Assembly: GCA_039819665.1 (NCBI GenBank)
Contig: JBCBRM010000014.1
Coordinates: forward strand, 1 to 64,000
DNA length: 64,000 nt
Direction: 5' to 3'
From: JAWPMV01 sp039819665
GTDB taxonomy: Bacteria > Bacteroidota > Bacteroidia > J057
Shown here one piece after another: positions 7,164 through 16,600 of the stretch; the first letter of the stretch is position 1, and each line of letters starts with the position of its first letter. Made by a program: the position numbers and the translations under genes. The notes under the pieces were generated by a model, which saw only the letters and a list, made by a program, of their open reading frames with translations, did no database searches and had not been told where the DNA came from.

Positions 7164-7649
7164 ATGAACACAGTATTGAATTGGAAAAAAGGAGCTTTAT
7201 CCTGTCGCTATAAGCTGATGGAAAATGGAAATTGCATAGGCTTTTTGAAGGGGCGATCTTTTGGGCAATCTGCCGAGGGAGAAGTCTTTGGCAATCGGTA
7301 TGGGTTCAACACCTACGGAATATTTCGGAAAGAAACAGAAATATTGGATGGGAAAGATGGAGCTGTCATCGGCAAGATAAAGTTTGATTGCTGGATGCCG
7401 AAAGCTCAAATAAAGCTGGGGGATAAAACCTATTTCTGGAAGTTTAAAAATATTTGGGAGACTCGCTGGGAAATCTATGATGAAACAGCTACCCAAATTA
7501 GCTTTTGCGGACATTCGATGAAAGGCAAAGCGGTTTCTGCTGATACGGAAGAGGTATTGAATCTGGCAGGCTTGTTTATTTCTAATTTCTATTGGGAAAT
7601 GTCGGGGGTATTCATTGCATTGATCGCTCCTATGACCTTTATGATCTGA
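7164..7649 (+). CDS. Uncharacterised beta-rich protein of sigma operon
   Basis: A 161-residue protein without a signal peptide. Residues 10-130 alternate short hydrophobic strands with glycine turns. The C-terminus (about 133-161) is hydrophobic and may anchor it to the membrane. The strand pattern loosely recalls tubby/LURP-like barrels, which I state only as a possibility. It begins 12 nt after the 4-TM gene, behind a run of nine A, and so probably belongs to the ECF sigma operon. No catalytic residues are recognisable. Confidence 0.6.
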   Translation: MNTVLNWKKGALSCRYKLMENGNCIGFLKGRSFGQSAEGEVFGNRYGFNTYGIFRKETEILDGKDGAVIGKIKFDCWMPKAQIKLGDKTYFWKFKNIWETRWEIYDETATQISFCGHSMKGKAVSADTEEVLNLAGLFISNFYWEMSGVFIALIAPMTFMI

Positions 7650-7727
7650 GGAAATTTTTTCCATGAAGTATGGTATTCTGCAAGTTATTAGTAGTAGATA
7701 ACATGAGCCTTATTTTCTTAAAAGGTC

Positions 7728-8417
7728 ATGAAAAACTTGCAAAATACCATAAATTGGGGATTTTTCTTGTCCTTCCTGTTATTTATTTCTTGTTCTCCTC
7801 TGACAAAAGAAACTGATACTTCAGCTTCCGGGGAGATGCAAAAAGAAGCAACTAAATCTTATGCCCTTTTTGATGGAAAGAGCTTTGAAGGATGGGAAGG
7901 ACCCGATGAATTCTTCCGTATTGAGGACGCTACCATCATCGCGGGAAGCCTGGAAAGAGAAATCCCTACTAATCTCTTTATGTGTACGGAAAAGAAATTT
8001 GAAGATTTTGACTTGAGTCTTAAGGTCAAATTTCAACCCTATAAAAACAATGGTGGAATTCAGATTCGCAGCGAACGTATTCCTGATGATCATGAGGTGA
8101 TTGGCTACCAGGTGGACGTGGGCTATGCAGGAGAAAAGCCGGTTTGGGCTTCGATTTATGATGAATCTCGTAGGAATAAATTTATTGCGGAAGCTGATGC
8201 AGATCGGATAGCAGCTCTTTTGAAAAAAGATGATTTCAATGATTACAGAATCCTTTGTGAGGGTCCCCATCTAAAAGTCTGGTTTAATGGGGAACAAGTG
8301 ATTGATTATGTAGAAGAAGAGGAGGGGATTGCGCGTAAAGGAAAAATTTGTGTGCAAATACATGGAGGATCACCTGCTGAAGCTAGTTATAAGGATATTG
8401 TGATTGAGGAGTTGTGA
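7728..8417 (+). CDS. DUF1080 (3-keto-disaccharide hydrolase-type) lipoprotein
   Basis: A 229-residue lipoprotein: signal and lipobox end in S-C at about residue 23, then a linker. Residues 45-229 form one concanavalin-like DUF1080 domain, with the family pattern L-F-D-G-K-S-F-E-G-W near its start, N-N-G-G-I-Q-I-R-S in the middle and F-N-G-E-Q near the end. DUF1080 proteins bind or hydrolyse sugar derivatives (3-keto-glycosides in characterised members) in the periplasm or at the outer membrane. It follows the sigma operon by 78 nt and may have its own promoter. It fits the carbohydrate-scavenging theme. Confidence 0.87.
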   Translation: MKNLQNTINWGFFLSFLLFISCSPLTKETDTSASGEMQKEATKSYALFDGKSFEGWEGPDEFFRIEDATIIAGSLEREIPTNLFMCTEKKFEDFDLSLKVKFQPYKNNGGIQIRSERIPDDHEVIGYQVDVGYAGEKPVWASIYDESRRNKFIAEADADRIAALLKKDDFNDYRILCEGPHLKVWFNGEQVIDYVEEEEGIARKGKICVQIHGGSPAEASYKDIVIEEL

Positions 8418-8452
8418 TTTATAGTAAACCAAAGGTGTCAACCCGAATTAAA

Positions 8453-8580
8453 CACAAGTGCCACCCCGACCGAAGTGGAGGGGCCTAAGGCTTTTTCCAC
8501 CGCCTTTCCAATCTCCATTAAGAGCTGTGGAAAAACGGTGGTGAGGATAATGAAGTCCCTCTACGGGGCTTATAATGATA
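8453..8580. other. GC-rich intergenic element with imperfect inverted repeats
   Basis: Between convergent genes. It starts with CACCCCGACCGAAGTGGAGG, a pattern like the CCGA..CGAAG..GAGG boxes of dispersed intergenic elements common in Bacteroidota genomes. It also contains TTTTTCCACCG and, further on, TGTGGAAAAACGGTGG, giving a partial inverted/direct repeat structure. No gene is visible. Confidence 0.4.
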
Positions 8581-8598
8581 CGTTTAGATTAAGTTGCG

Positions 8599-9951
8599 CT
8601 AAGCATTCGTTTTCTTTTTCTCCGGCACATTTTTCATACTCATTGGCTGGCCCGTAGTTTCCAGCACATTCAACCATAAATCTCCTTCCAGGTCGATCTT
8701 CTTTCGCTCTGCTGTAACCAGATCAATGGGTAAGTATACAAACTTATTATTTCGTCTTCCCACCACAAATCCCGTCTTTCCTGCCATGGCTCCATGCACG
8801 GCATTTAATCCCAGCTTATTGCAGAAAATACTGTCGCTAGGGGTCGCTGGGGCACTTCTAATGATATAACTGGGATCAATGTACTTTACATTGATCTCCA
8901 TTTCCAGTTCCTTAAAATAAGCCAGAATCTCTTCTTTGAGGAAGATTCCAATATCCTTGTGAAGGGTATTCCCAGACTTATCTTTTTCTCTATCCTGATC
9001 TTCAAAGAGAAATTGCCCGGCACCTTCTGCAACCACAATTACACAATGATGCTTGCTCTCCAATCTCTTTCTAACGATCTCCAATAAACCTTTCTCTCCA
9101 TGCAGGTCAAACTCCATTTCCGGGACTAAAACAAAATTTACTTCCGGCATAGCCAATGCAGCATTCGCTGCGATAAATCCTGAATCCCTACCCATGAGTT
9201 TGATAATAGCTACTCCATTAAAGGCCCCCTTCGCTTCATTGTGGGCATCGCGGATAATCGGACTGGCAATGGTAAAAGAAGTCTCAAAGCCGAAGGTCTT
9301 CTCTATATGATTGATGTCATTATCAATGGTTTTTGGGACACCAGCAACGGTGATTTTTAATCCTCTTTTTTCAATCTCTTCACAGATTTTCTTTGCCCCG
9401 GTAAGTGTTCCATCTCCACCAATGGTGAACAAAATATTGATCCCATGCCGCTCCAGACAATCAACGATAACACTTACATCCTGCTTCCCTCTGGAAGAAC
9501 CCAATAAAGTCCCTCCAAATTGGTGAATATCAGTAACCGCATCCGGATTGAGTTCCATAAAAGGGAATCCAAATTCGGGGATAAAGCCTTTGTAACCATA
9601 CTGTACACCATAGATTTTTCGAACTCCATACCGATAGTAAAGACCCATCACGAGGCTTCGGATGACATTATTGATGCCCGGACACAGTCCCCCACAGGTT
9701 ACAATGGCCACAGTGGTTTTTGAGGGATCGAAATAGATCTTTTCTCTGGGACCTGCACGCTCCATAAAAAGAGGTTCTTTACTCTTTCCATTGCCTTTAC
9801 TTTTTCTATCGTCCCAAACTACATCAAAGAGTACTTTTTCGCTTTCTTCTATGAAATTGGAGATTCTATCCCCCTGCTTTTTTGATAAAGTAATGGGAGA
9901 TTTGACCTTGCATGGGCCCAGGGTTTTGACATGAAAGTCTTGAGGTAGCAT
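8599..9951 (-). CDS. pfkA: 6-phosphofructokinase, plant-type ATP-dependent group
   Basis: A 450-residue phosphofructokinase that phosphorylates fructose 6-phosphate in glycolysis. Visible motifs: the nucleotide-binding C-G-G-L-C-P-G-I-N-N (86-95), G-G-D-G-T (178-182), P-K-T-I-D-N-D (206-212) and M-G-R-D-S-G further on. The Gly in GGDGT predicts ATP rather than pyrophosphate use, while the Lys in PKTIDND is typical of plant-type ATP-PFKs and PPi enzymes rather than of E. coli PfkA (PGTIDND). The N-terminal extension of about 75 residues also fits the plant-like group (roughly 440-490 residues) and not the 320-residue bacterial type. It is monocistronic, converging with the DUF1080 gene. Confidence 0.92.
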   Translation of the reverse strand: MLPQDFHVKTLGPCKVKSPITLSKKQGDRISNFIEESEKVLFDVVWDDRKSKGNGKSKEPLFMERAGPREKIYFDPSKTTVAIVTCGGLCPGINNVIRSLVMGLYYRYGVRKIYGVQYGYKGFIPEFGFPFMELNPDAVTDIHQFGGTLLGSSRGKQDVSVIVDCLERHGINILFTIGGDGTLTGAKKICEEIEKRGLKITVAGVPKTIDNDINHIEKTFGFETSFTIASPIIRDAHNEAKGAFNGVAIIKLMGRDSGFIAANAALAMPEVNFVLVPEMEFDLHGEKGLLEIVRKRLESKHHCVIVVAEGAGQFLFEDQDREKDKSGNTLHKDIGIFLKEEILAYFKELEMEINVKYIDPSYIIRSAPATPSDSIFCNKLGLNAVHGAMAGKTGFVVGRRNNKFVYLPIDLVTAERKKIDLEGDLWLNVLETTGQPMSMKNVPEKKKTNA

Positions 9952-10072
9952 AGTTTTAATATTCAGGTAAGCGGGGCGAAGCTCTGATTAAATATAAGGA
10001 AAAGCTTATTTACTCAATGTTAAATCCTCATTTAATTCTCCTTTTCTTATATTTCTATTCATATTGAATAGT

Positions 10073-11620
10073 ATGAAAACTACTGTCTGCATCCTCATTT
10101 TATTGCTTGGCTATTCCCTTTTTGCTCAGCCAGATCAAGAGCACGAGCTCGTTCTAGAACTGAAGCAGGGGAAAATCAAAGGTTCTTATGATTCCGGCAT
10201 TCATATCTTCAAAGGGATTCCATTTGCCCAGCCACCCATAGGCGAACTTCGTTGGAAAGCCCCTCAGGATCCCTTAGCTTGGGAGGGGATAAAAGAGCTT
10301 ACTTCATTTGGTCCAAGGGCCATGCAGCGCCCTTTTTTCGATGACATGAATTTTCGATCGGATGGGATGAGCGAGGATTGTTTGTATTTGAATGTTTGGA
10401 CACCTGCCCAAAAAGGAGATGAGAAGCTAGCAGTTCTGGTTTATTTCTATGGAGGAGGTTTGCTTACTGGAGATGGCTCAGAATATAGATATGATGGGGA
10501 AAGTATGGCCCGCAAAGGTATCATTTCTATTACGGTAAATTATCGGCTCAATGTTTTTGGATTCCTTTCGCATCCTGAACTTAGTGAGGAAACAGCCTAC
10601 GGAGGTTCGGGTAATTATGGGTTTATGGATCAGTGGAAAGCCCTGGAGTGGATCCATGAAAATATAGAGTTGTTTGGAGGTGATCCTGCCAAAATTACCA
10701 TAGCCGGAGAATCTGCGGGCTCTGTTTCCGTTTGTGCACAAATGGCTTCCCCTTTATCCAAAGATCTTTTGGCTGGAGCAATCGGTTCTAGTGGTTCGAT
10801 CATGGGCACATTAGGAGCGGTTGAGTTGGAAAAAGGAGAAAAAGTCGGGATGCAGTTTCAGGAGAAAATAGGGGTGGCTTCCCTTTCAGATTTGCGTGCT
10901 TTGTCTGCTGAGGATATTTTAGCGGCAACTACTCAATTTAGCCCGCTAGCTTTTGCGCCTACTATTGATGGATATTTCTTTCCCAAAGCTGTAAATGAAA
11001 TCTTCAAAGCAGGAGAGCAAGCGCAAATACCCTTATTTCTAGGGTGGAATTCTCAGGAAGGTTACTATCCTTCTGTTTTTCAGGGGAAAGAAGTTAATGT
11101 TAAAAATTATAAGGCTGCTTTGGAGAAGATGTTTCCCGGCAAAGGTGAAGAGGCGTATCTAGCTTATTTTGCCAATAATGAGGAAGATCTGAAACAAGTA
11201 GCTTCGGATCTTGCAGGAGATAATTTTACAGGATTTAGTACCTGGAAATGGGGCGAAATGCATGCAAAAAGCGGGAAGCCTGTATTTCAGTATTTTTATA
11301 AGCACCCTCGGCCTGCTTTGGATGAGAATTCTCCCAAAGGAGCGGTTCATTCTGCTGAGATCGAATATGCTATGGGTAATCTGCCGACCAATAAAGTATA
11401 TGCCTGGACAGATGATGATTACCAGGTTTCCTCCATTTTTCAGAACTATTATTTCAACTTCGTGTCATTCGGTGATCCCAATGGTCTGGGACTACCGATC
11501 TGGCCTGCAAAGAATAAGGGGGATACTCCTTATGTATTGCAAATTGATGCAAAAACGAAAGTTGAGCAAGAGAAATGGCGGGAACGATACCTCTTCCTGG
11601 ATAAAATTTTTAAGAAATAA
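10073..11620 (+). CDS. Secreted type-B carboxylesterase
   Basis: Alpha/beta-hydrolase of the carboxylesterase/para-nitrobenzyl esterase family, about 515 residues, with a signal peptide ending F-A-Q. The ATG at 10073 is chosen over an in-frame TTG at 10064. Family marks are G-I-P-F-A-Q-P-P near the start, E-D-C-L-Y-L-N-V, the oxyanion-hole G-G-G, the nucleophile elbow G-E-S-A-G-S and the catalytic-His region A-V-H-S-A-E near 425. It probably hydrolyses esters in the periplasm. It is a single gene, divergent from the phosphofructokinase. Confidence 0.9.
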   Translation: MKTTVCILILLLGYSLFAQPDQEHELVLELKQGKIKGSYDSGIHIFKGIPFAQPPIGELRWKAPQDPLAWEGIKELTSFGPRAMQRPFFDDMNFRSDGMSEDCLYLNVWTPAQKGDEKLAVLVYFYGGGLLTGDGSEYRYDGESMARKGIISITVNYRLNVFGFLSHPELSEETAYGGSGNYGFMDQWKALEWIHENIELFGGDPAKITIAGESAGSVSVCAQMASPLSKDLLAGAIGSSGSIMGTLGAVELEKGEKVGMQFQEKIGVASLSDLRALSAEDILAATTQFSPLAFAPTIDGYFFPKAVNEIFKAGEQAQIPLFLGWNSQEGYYPSVFQGKEVNVKNYKAALEKMFPGKGEEAYLAYFANNEEDLKQVASDLAGDNFTGFSTWKWGEMHAKSGKPVFQYFYKHPRPALDENSPKGAVHSAEIEYAMGNLPTNKVYAWTDDDYQVSSIFQNYYFNFVSFGDPNGLGLPIWPAKNKGDTPYVLQIDAKTKVEQEKWRERYLFLDKIFKK

Positions 11621-11812
11621 GGAGCAGAATGTGTGATTTTTTATCCCTTTGATCAATAATAAAGAGTAGCCTTTATGCGCTAATCAACTTCTTGCTGAAA
11701 AATAGGGGCTGTAAATCACATTCCCAATAGACACCTTATACACTAATTATGAGATATATCAGGTAGGGGTAGATTTAGCGATTGATTGGCTTATCCGAAA
11801 ACTTAAATAAGC

Positions 11813-13264
11813 TTAGCTTAGGATTGCCTCAGCTTCAATTTCCACAAAATATTCCTCCCCAATAATATCAGCTCCTAATAAGGTGTTTGCGGGTTGGATA
11901 TGGCGAAAACGATCTCCATGCACTCGTGAGATCACCTCCCAGTCTTCCATATTCTGGATATAAACACGAGTTCTGACTACATCTTCCAGTCTTCCTCCGA
12001 AAGACTGAATGGCACCTTCTATTTTGTCCAATACAAAATGTGTTTGGGCAGCGGGATCATTTCCTCCGATGACTTCTTTTCCGTGTGTAGCTGTTGTCCC
12101 AGATACCAATATGCGATTTCCTTTTTTTGTAGCTCGGCTAAAACCTGCAAGATCTTCCCATATCGTTCCACTAAGAACTTTGCTTCTATTTCCCTCAAGT
12201 CCTATGACTTCATATGGGGCGGGAAATGATTCTAAATGATGACTTAAATCACCAGAAGCAGTAAGGAAAGGAGGTTTACGGTACTCATCTCCACAATCAC
12301 CTGGAATAGACCGCTGACTTTTCAAATGGCTATTTATTTTTCGTAAGTCTTCCTCATCAAAATCGACTTGCCATATCTTTCGGTTTGCCTCCAGGTATTT
12401 ATCTCTGCCCAAACGAACTCCCACTATCACTGCGGCTACTGCTTTTTGTCGAAGGATATAAGCACTGGCAATCTGAGGAATACTATAGCCATGCTTTTGG
12501 GCAATTTCGTTTAAGATGCTGAGCAGCACCTGAAAGTTGTCCCATCCTCCAGCTTCCTCGATAAACCTTCGATACTTCATTTGGGACCAGGTTTCCAAAT
12601 GCACAATACCAGGATCAGTTTTCCCTAGCCATTTTTCTGCAAAAAATCCTCCCGCCAAGGTCCCAAATGCTAACAATTGCACTCCATGTTTCTCACAAAC
12701 CTGGCTCATAGCTCCGGCTGCCCTTTGGTCCAATAATGAAAAGCATACCTGATTGGATACAACCTTGATTCCCGTTTCGAGGACCATGTTGAGATGGGCT
12801 GCATCGAAATTGGTCAGTCCCAAATGTCGAATAAGGCCCTCTTCTCGCAATTCCTCTAGGTAAAAAAGATCATCCAGCCAGGCAGGATCGGCATAGTTCC
12901 AGGCGTGGTATTGAAGGAGGTCAAGGCTTTCACTTTTCATACGAGTCAAGGACCGCTCGATAGCTTGCCTGACTTTTTCTTTAGAAGAAGGGCCCGGTTC
13001 CGGTACCCATTTCGTAAAGAGCTGAACATCGGCTTTATTCCCCAACTCCTTTCTGAATAATCCCGAAATCAATTCAGCAGAGCCATAATGATCTGCCATG
13101 TCAAAGCTACTCATATCCTGATCCAGATATTTATACATGGAAGATGCCGCTTTTTCCAGATCAATTTCTTTCCCGTCCCTTTCCATATCTGCGATTTGCC
13201 ATAGTCCATTGACAATTGGTGAGATAGATAAGCCGGGAGCCAGTTCGATTTTTGGTAGAGACAT
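11813..13264 (-). CDS. Aldo-keto reductase fused to RidA-family domain
   Basis: A 483-residue fusion. Residues 1-330 are an aldo-keto reductase barrel with the catalytic Asp/Tyr region (D-M-A-D-H-Y-G-S), the Lys in L-F-T-K-W and the His in Q-Y-H-A-W, so NAD(P)H-dependent carbonyl reduction is expected. Residues about 355-483 are a YjgF/YER057c/UK114 (RidA) domain, ending E-I-E-A-E-A-I-L. Where active RidA has P-A-R-S, this one has P-A-N-T, so the arginine needed for imine deamination is missing. It lies 11 nt downstream of an amino-acid permease gene, so uptake of an amino compound and its processing may be linked. The RidA part may bind a ligand or be structural. Confidence 0.9.
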   Translation of the reverse strand: MSLPKIELAPGLSISPIVNGLWQIADMERDGKEIDLEKAASSMYKYLDQDMSSFDMADHYGSAELISGLFRKELGNKADVQLFTKWVPEPGPSSKEKVRQAIERSLTRMKSESLDLLQYHAWNYADPAWLDDLFYLEELREEGLIRHLGLTNFDAAHLNMVLETGIKVVSNQVCFSLLDQRAAGAMSQVCEKHGVQLLAFGTLAGGFFAEKWLGKTDPGIVHLETWSQMKYRRFIEEAGGWDNFQVLLSILNEIAQKHGYSIPQIASAYILRQKAVAAVIVGVRLGRDKYLEANRKIWQVDFDEEDLRKINSHLKSQRSIPGDCGDEYRKPPFLTASGDLSHHLESFPAPYEVIGLEGNRSKVLSGTIWEDLAGFSRATKKGNRILVSGTTATHGKEVIGGNDPAAQTHFVLDKIEGAIQSFGGRLEDVVRTRVYIQNMEDWEVISRVHGDRFRHIQPANTLLGADIIGEEYFVEIEAEAILS

Positions 13265-13275
13265 TAAATGTATGG

Positions 13276-14760
13276 TTATTCTTTGGGCAGGTTTCGGAAT
13301 TTCTCTTCGATATTTTCTCCAGCTTCTTTCATTTTCCTGATTTTAAAAAAATAAATGAAAGAAGCCAATCCCATCACAATAAGCCAGGCGTAGGTAGAAT
13401 GAAAATACCAGGCATCTAGTTCTGAATTTATATCCTTTCTAATGTGGACGAAGAGGAATAAAGACAGCATTAGAACTCCCCCAGTGGCAATAAGTTTTTG
13501 TATCCTCCTCGAGCTTAATTTATCCATTCCTCTGGCAATTTCAGGATTGCGTTTAGGCAGGCTCAAGACCGTAGCGCACATCAGGAGGAAATTTACAAGC
13601 ATGGACGTAACCATGATGTCTATGCCGAGGAAGAAATCTCCAGCCCAGTGGCTACCTATGATGCCTATGCTTGCCATAATGCCACTCAAAATCAACGAAT
13701 TAATGGGGGTCTGATTTTTAGGGTGAATGCGTGAAACGGATTTTGGGAAAATACCATCTTCAGACCAGGCAAACATTAGGCGAGAGACCGAGAGTAACAT
13801 AGCAGGTAAATCATTGATCAGGGCGATAGCTGCTCCTCCGATAATAAGCACAGACCATCCTGGGCTAAGTAAATAAGACAGGAGTCCCGGTGCACTGATG
13901 TCTTTGTTCATCGCTTCTTCTGCGACAAATGACCAAGGGACTGCTTGATACACAGCTGCGGTAAAAAGGAAATAATAGCTGCCCACGCCAAGTATGGCAA
14001 TGGCGATCGCTAAGGGGAGATTCCTGGACGGATTCTTGGCTTCCCCGCCAGCCTGAGCTATGCTGTCAAAACCAATAAAAGAGGAAAATAGGAGAGCAGC
14101 TGCTGTCAAAAAGGTTGGGAAGTTAAAGTTTGCTAACTGCCCAGAGATTGTCCTCCCTTCATGTTCGAGGAGTTCTCTGGCGAAATCCTCATGGGAGAAA
14201 TGTAAGGCCGCAAAGATCACCATCGCACCTAATGCAAACATGAGAATCATCAAAGGAATGAGGGTCCTTTCATAAGACTTTAATCCTCGAATATTGATGC
14301 CAACAAATGTCCAGAGTAAAACGAGTGCCAGCACAAGTCTTACCGCCGGAATCTCCAGGCTTCCTGCTAATCCGCTCAATTCCATTGCAGCAGCAGTATC
14401 TCTCAGAAAGGGAACAATGATATAGGAAATGACCCCAATTGCTATAGAAAGTCCGAACCATTGGGAAAAGCTGGCAACAAAGCCCAAATAGGGATGTAAA
14501 CCCCGACTGGCAAATATGTAACTTCCTCCGGCTCTCGGCATGGAAGAGGCCAGTAAGGCATATGCAAAAGCAGCTAAAAGAGCGGGTAGTGCTGCAAATA
14601 AAAAAGCATAAAGTACATAGGGGCCAATTCCCGGTACATTACGCTGGATCATGAAGGGTACTACATAAACAGAAGCACCCAGCATAGAACAGATACCCGT
14701 AGCAGCAAGCCCTGTCAGTCCCAATCTCCGACTGAGTCCTTTAGTAGAATTTGTAGTCAT
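13276..14760 (-). CDS. APC-superfamily amino acid permease
   Basis: A 494-residue inner-membrane transporter with about 12 hydrophobic segments. The first (L-G-L-T-G-L-A-A-T-G-I-C-S-M-L-G-A-S-V-Y) carries the unwound G-[IC]-x-x-G motif of APC permeases, and P-R-A-G-G-S-Y at about 75-81 is the typical loop after TM2. The substrate (amino acid, amine or polyamine) cannot be told. It is the first gene of a two-gene unit with the AKR-RidA fusion (11 nt apart). It lies 73 nt downstream of the T9SS gene pair, which reads in the same direction. Confidence 0.9.
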   Translation of the reverse strand: MTTNSTKGLSRRLGLTGLAATGICSMLGASVYVVPFMIQRNVPGIGPYVLYAFLFAALPALLAAFAYALLASSMPRAGGSYIFASRGLHPYLGFVASFSQWFGLSIAIGVISYIIVPFLRDTAAAMELSGLAGSLEIPAVRLVLALVLLWTFVGINIRGLKSYERTLIPLMILMFALGAMVIFAALHFSHEDFARELLEHEGRTISGQLANFNFPTFLTAAALLFSSFIGFDSIAQAGGEAKNPSRNLPLAIAIAILGVGSYYFLFTAAVYQAVPWSFVAEEAMNKDISAPGLLSYLLSPGWSVLIIGGAAIALINDLPAMLLSVSRLMFAWSEDGIFPKSVSRIHPKNQTPINSLILSGIMASIGIIGSHWAGDFFLGIDIMVTSMLVNFLLMCATVLSLPKRNPEIARGMDKLSSRRIQKLIATGGVLMLSLFLFVHIRKDINSELDAWYFHSTYAWLIVMGLASFIYFFKIRKMKEAGENIEEKFRNLPKE

Positions 14761-14833
14761 AGATCTCTTATTCCTAAATAGACCGGTAATATAAGCGAAA
14801 AAAATCGGCTGCTATTGTCGGATTGGGAGAAAT

Positions 14834-16573
14834 TTAAGGATTGGTAACAACTATCCTGTCGAGAACTTCCTCGGTCTCATTTTTGAGTCGAATAAGGTAG
14901 ACCCCACTACTTGTGACATTCAGTTCTACCTCGGCAAAGGGACCTTTTATTTGACCTTCAAAAACGACTCTCCCCTGTAAATCCATGAGCTCGAGGGTAT
15001 AACTTTGGTCTATGGGCATCTCGAAGGAAAGTATACCTGACTGAACCGGATTGGGATAATATCTGAGTTCACTTTCAGGGGGGGAAAAGGCTTGTTCCTG
15101 CTGACAGGGACCATAATATGTAAGGTTTGTATTAGTGATAAACCAATCTTCGGTATTAGGATTCCAAATGCCTCGGTAAAAATGGACCAGGGATTCACTA
15201 CCCGTATCAGACCAGCCGATAATACCAAGTCCTTTCCATTTGGAAAGCTCCGTGTCCCAACTAAAAGTCAGATACCTGTCTATAACGCCTTGCCCATTAT
15301 ATGGGGTTTCTGTCCTTCTATTGGGGAGGAACATCTGCGACTCCCTCTCCCATCTCCACCTTTCTTGTGCTATCTGCCGATCCTCAAAATCGTATTCATA
15401 ATTTAGTCTGTTGCCCCCCCAGATAAAACCAGACTCATCATAATTATAGGTAATGGCTTTCAACAGATTTCCTTCAGGCGAATATTCATTTTGACTTTCC
15501 CAAATTAGGTATACCGCAGTATCTCCCCAACTTAAGCCATAGGAAAGGCGCTGGATTTCTCTCGAATCCGCATCATAATTGAGCACCGCTCTATCCTCCA
15601 ATACCCAGACAGAAGAATCGCTATTCCAGTAGGAAGTCTCAGAGAAAACCAATTTGTTTTCTGGATTATACCGCTGTTCTCTTTTTCGAGAGGGTTCTAA
15701 ATCTAAGCTTCCTGGAAAACTGCTGAAGCTCATATAGCTTAGCTCACTTCCCTCTGCATTATAGGTGTATTCTTCTTCCGATCTATAGTTTCCAAAGGGA
15801 GTGGCAGTACTAACTTTGATAATCTGCCCTGCTACATTATAGGTGTTTCTTTTAACAGTAGTATTGGTCCACTCCTGATCAAATATATCCCAACTAAAGT
15901 ATCTCTCAACCATTCTTCTACCCTGGCTATCTAACTCATAACTAGTCCTACTATTGGGTTCCCAGACATTTCTTTCAGGGGACCAGTTTGCATTGGATAC
16001 TTCTATTTGATATCCATTTTCGTCATAAACGGATTCTTCCTTATATCCATTCCATATTCCCTCATCTTTTCTGAATTCTTTATTTTGAAAGAGGGTTACA
16101 TTTTTCGATTTATCAAGCTCCTGAATATATTCTTTCTGCAACATCCACCGATGATTCAAAATATCCCATTCATAATTTTCTCGAATTAAGTGGCGGGGAT
16201 CTTCATAATTGACTTCCTTACTGGAATTTATCCATTTCTTGTCAGCGCTATTGAAGTTAGAATAAACGGTAAAACTTCCTTTCCCATTATCATCTCTTTT
16301 ACTTTCTACCCTGCTTTTGGGGCTCCAGATTCGATCAAATGGATCCCAGGTCGAGTACGTACATATTGAAAAATTGTAACAGCTATTTGTCCCTTCAAAA
16401 TTATTGTACACACATACCTCTTTACTAAAAATGGTGGAGTCTGTTGCTGACTGAAACTGATAACTAAGCACAGAGTCTTTTCGAAGCAGTTGCCCATTAA
16501 GGTCAAAAGAAAATAAGAGGAGTAGTATACCTAAGATGTAGGCATATCTATGTTGTGTAGGTAGAGTTTTCAT
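14834..16573 (-). CDS. T9SS-exported W-rich repeat protein (copy 1)
   Basis: A 579-residue secreted protein: signal peptide (about 1-27), then about ten degenerate repeats of 35-45 residues with the core [YF]-x-W-D-x(5)-W and Y-[ND]-x-x-G turns, resembling extended beta-hairpin (RHS/YD-like or DUF3836-like) repeats. The last 75 residues are a type A T9SS sorting domain: Y-Y-P-N-P-V, then M-D-L-Q-G-R-V, then G-V-Y-L-I-R-L. It is clearly paralogous to the gene 27 nt upstream on the same strand, so a tandem duplication that has since diverged is inferred. Adhesion or matrix roles are possible; nothing catalytic is visible. Confidence 0.8.
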   Translation of the reverse strand: MKTLPTQHRYAYILGILLLLFSFDLNGQLLRKDSVLSYQFQSATDSTIFSKEVCVYNNFEGTNSCYNFSICTYSTWDPFDRIWSPKSRVESKRDDNGKGSFTVYSNFNSADKKWINSSKEVNYEDPRHLIRENYEWDILNHRWMLQKEYIQELDKSKNVTLFQNKEFRKDEGIWNGYKEESVYDENGYQIEVSNANWSPERNVWEPNSRTSYELDSQGRRMVERYFSWDIFDQEWTNTTVKRNTYNVAGQIIKVSTATPFGNYRSEEEYTYNAEGSELSYMSFSSFPGSLDLEPSRKREQRYNPENKLVFSETSYWNSDSSVWVLEDRAVLNYDADSREIQRLSYGLSWGDTAVYLIWESQNEYSPEGNLLKAITYNYDESGFIWGGNRLNYEYDFEDRQIAQERWRWERESQMFLPNRRTETPYNGQGVIDRYLTFSWDTELSKWKGLGIIGWSDTGSESLVHFYRGIWNPNTEDWFITNTNLTYYGPCQQEQAFSPPESELRYYPNPVQSGILSFEMPIDQSYTLELMDLQGRVVFEGQIKGPFAEVELNVTSSGVYLIRLKNETEEVLDRIVVTNP

Positions 16574-16600
16574 GTCTAGGCTTGTTTTGAAGAATATTAG

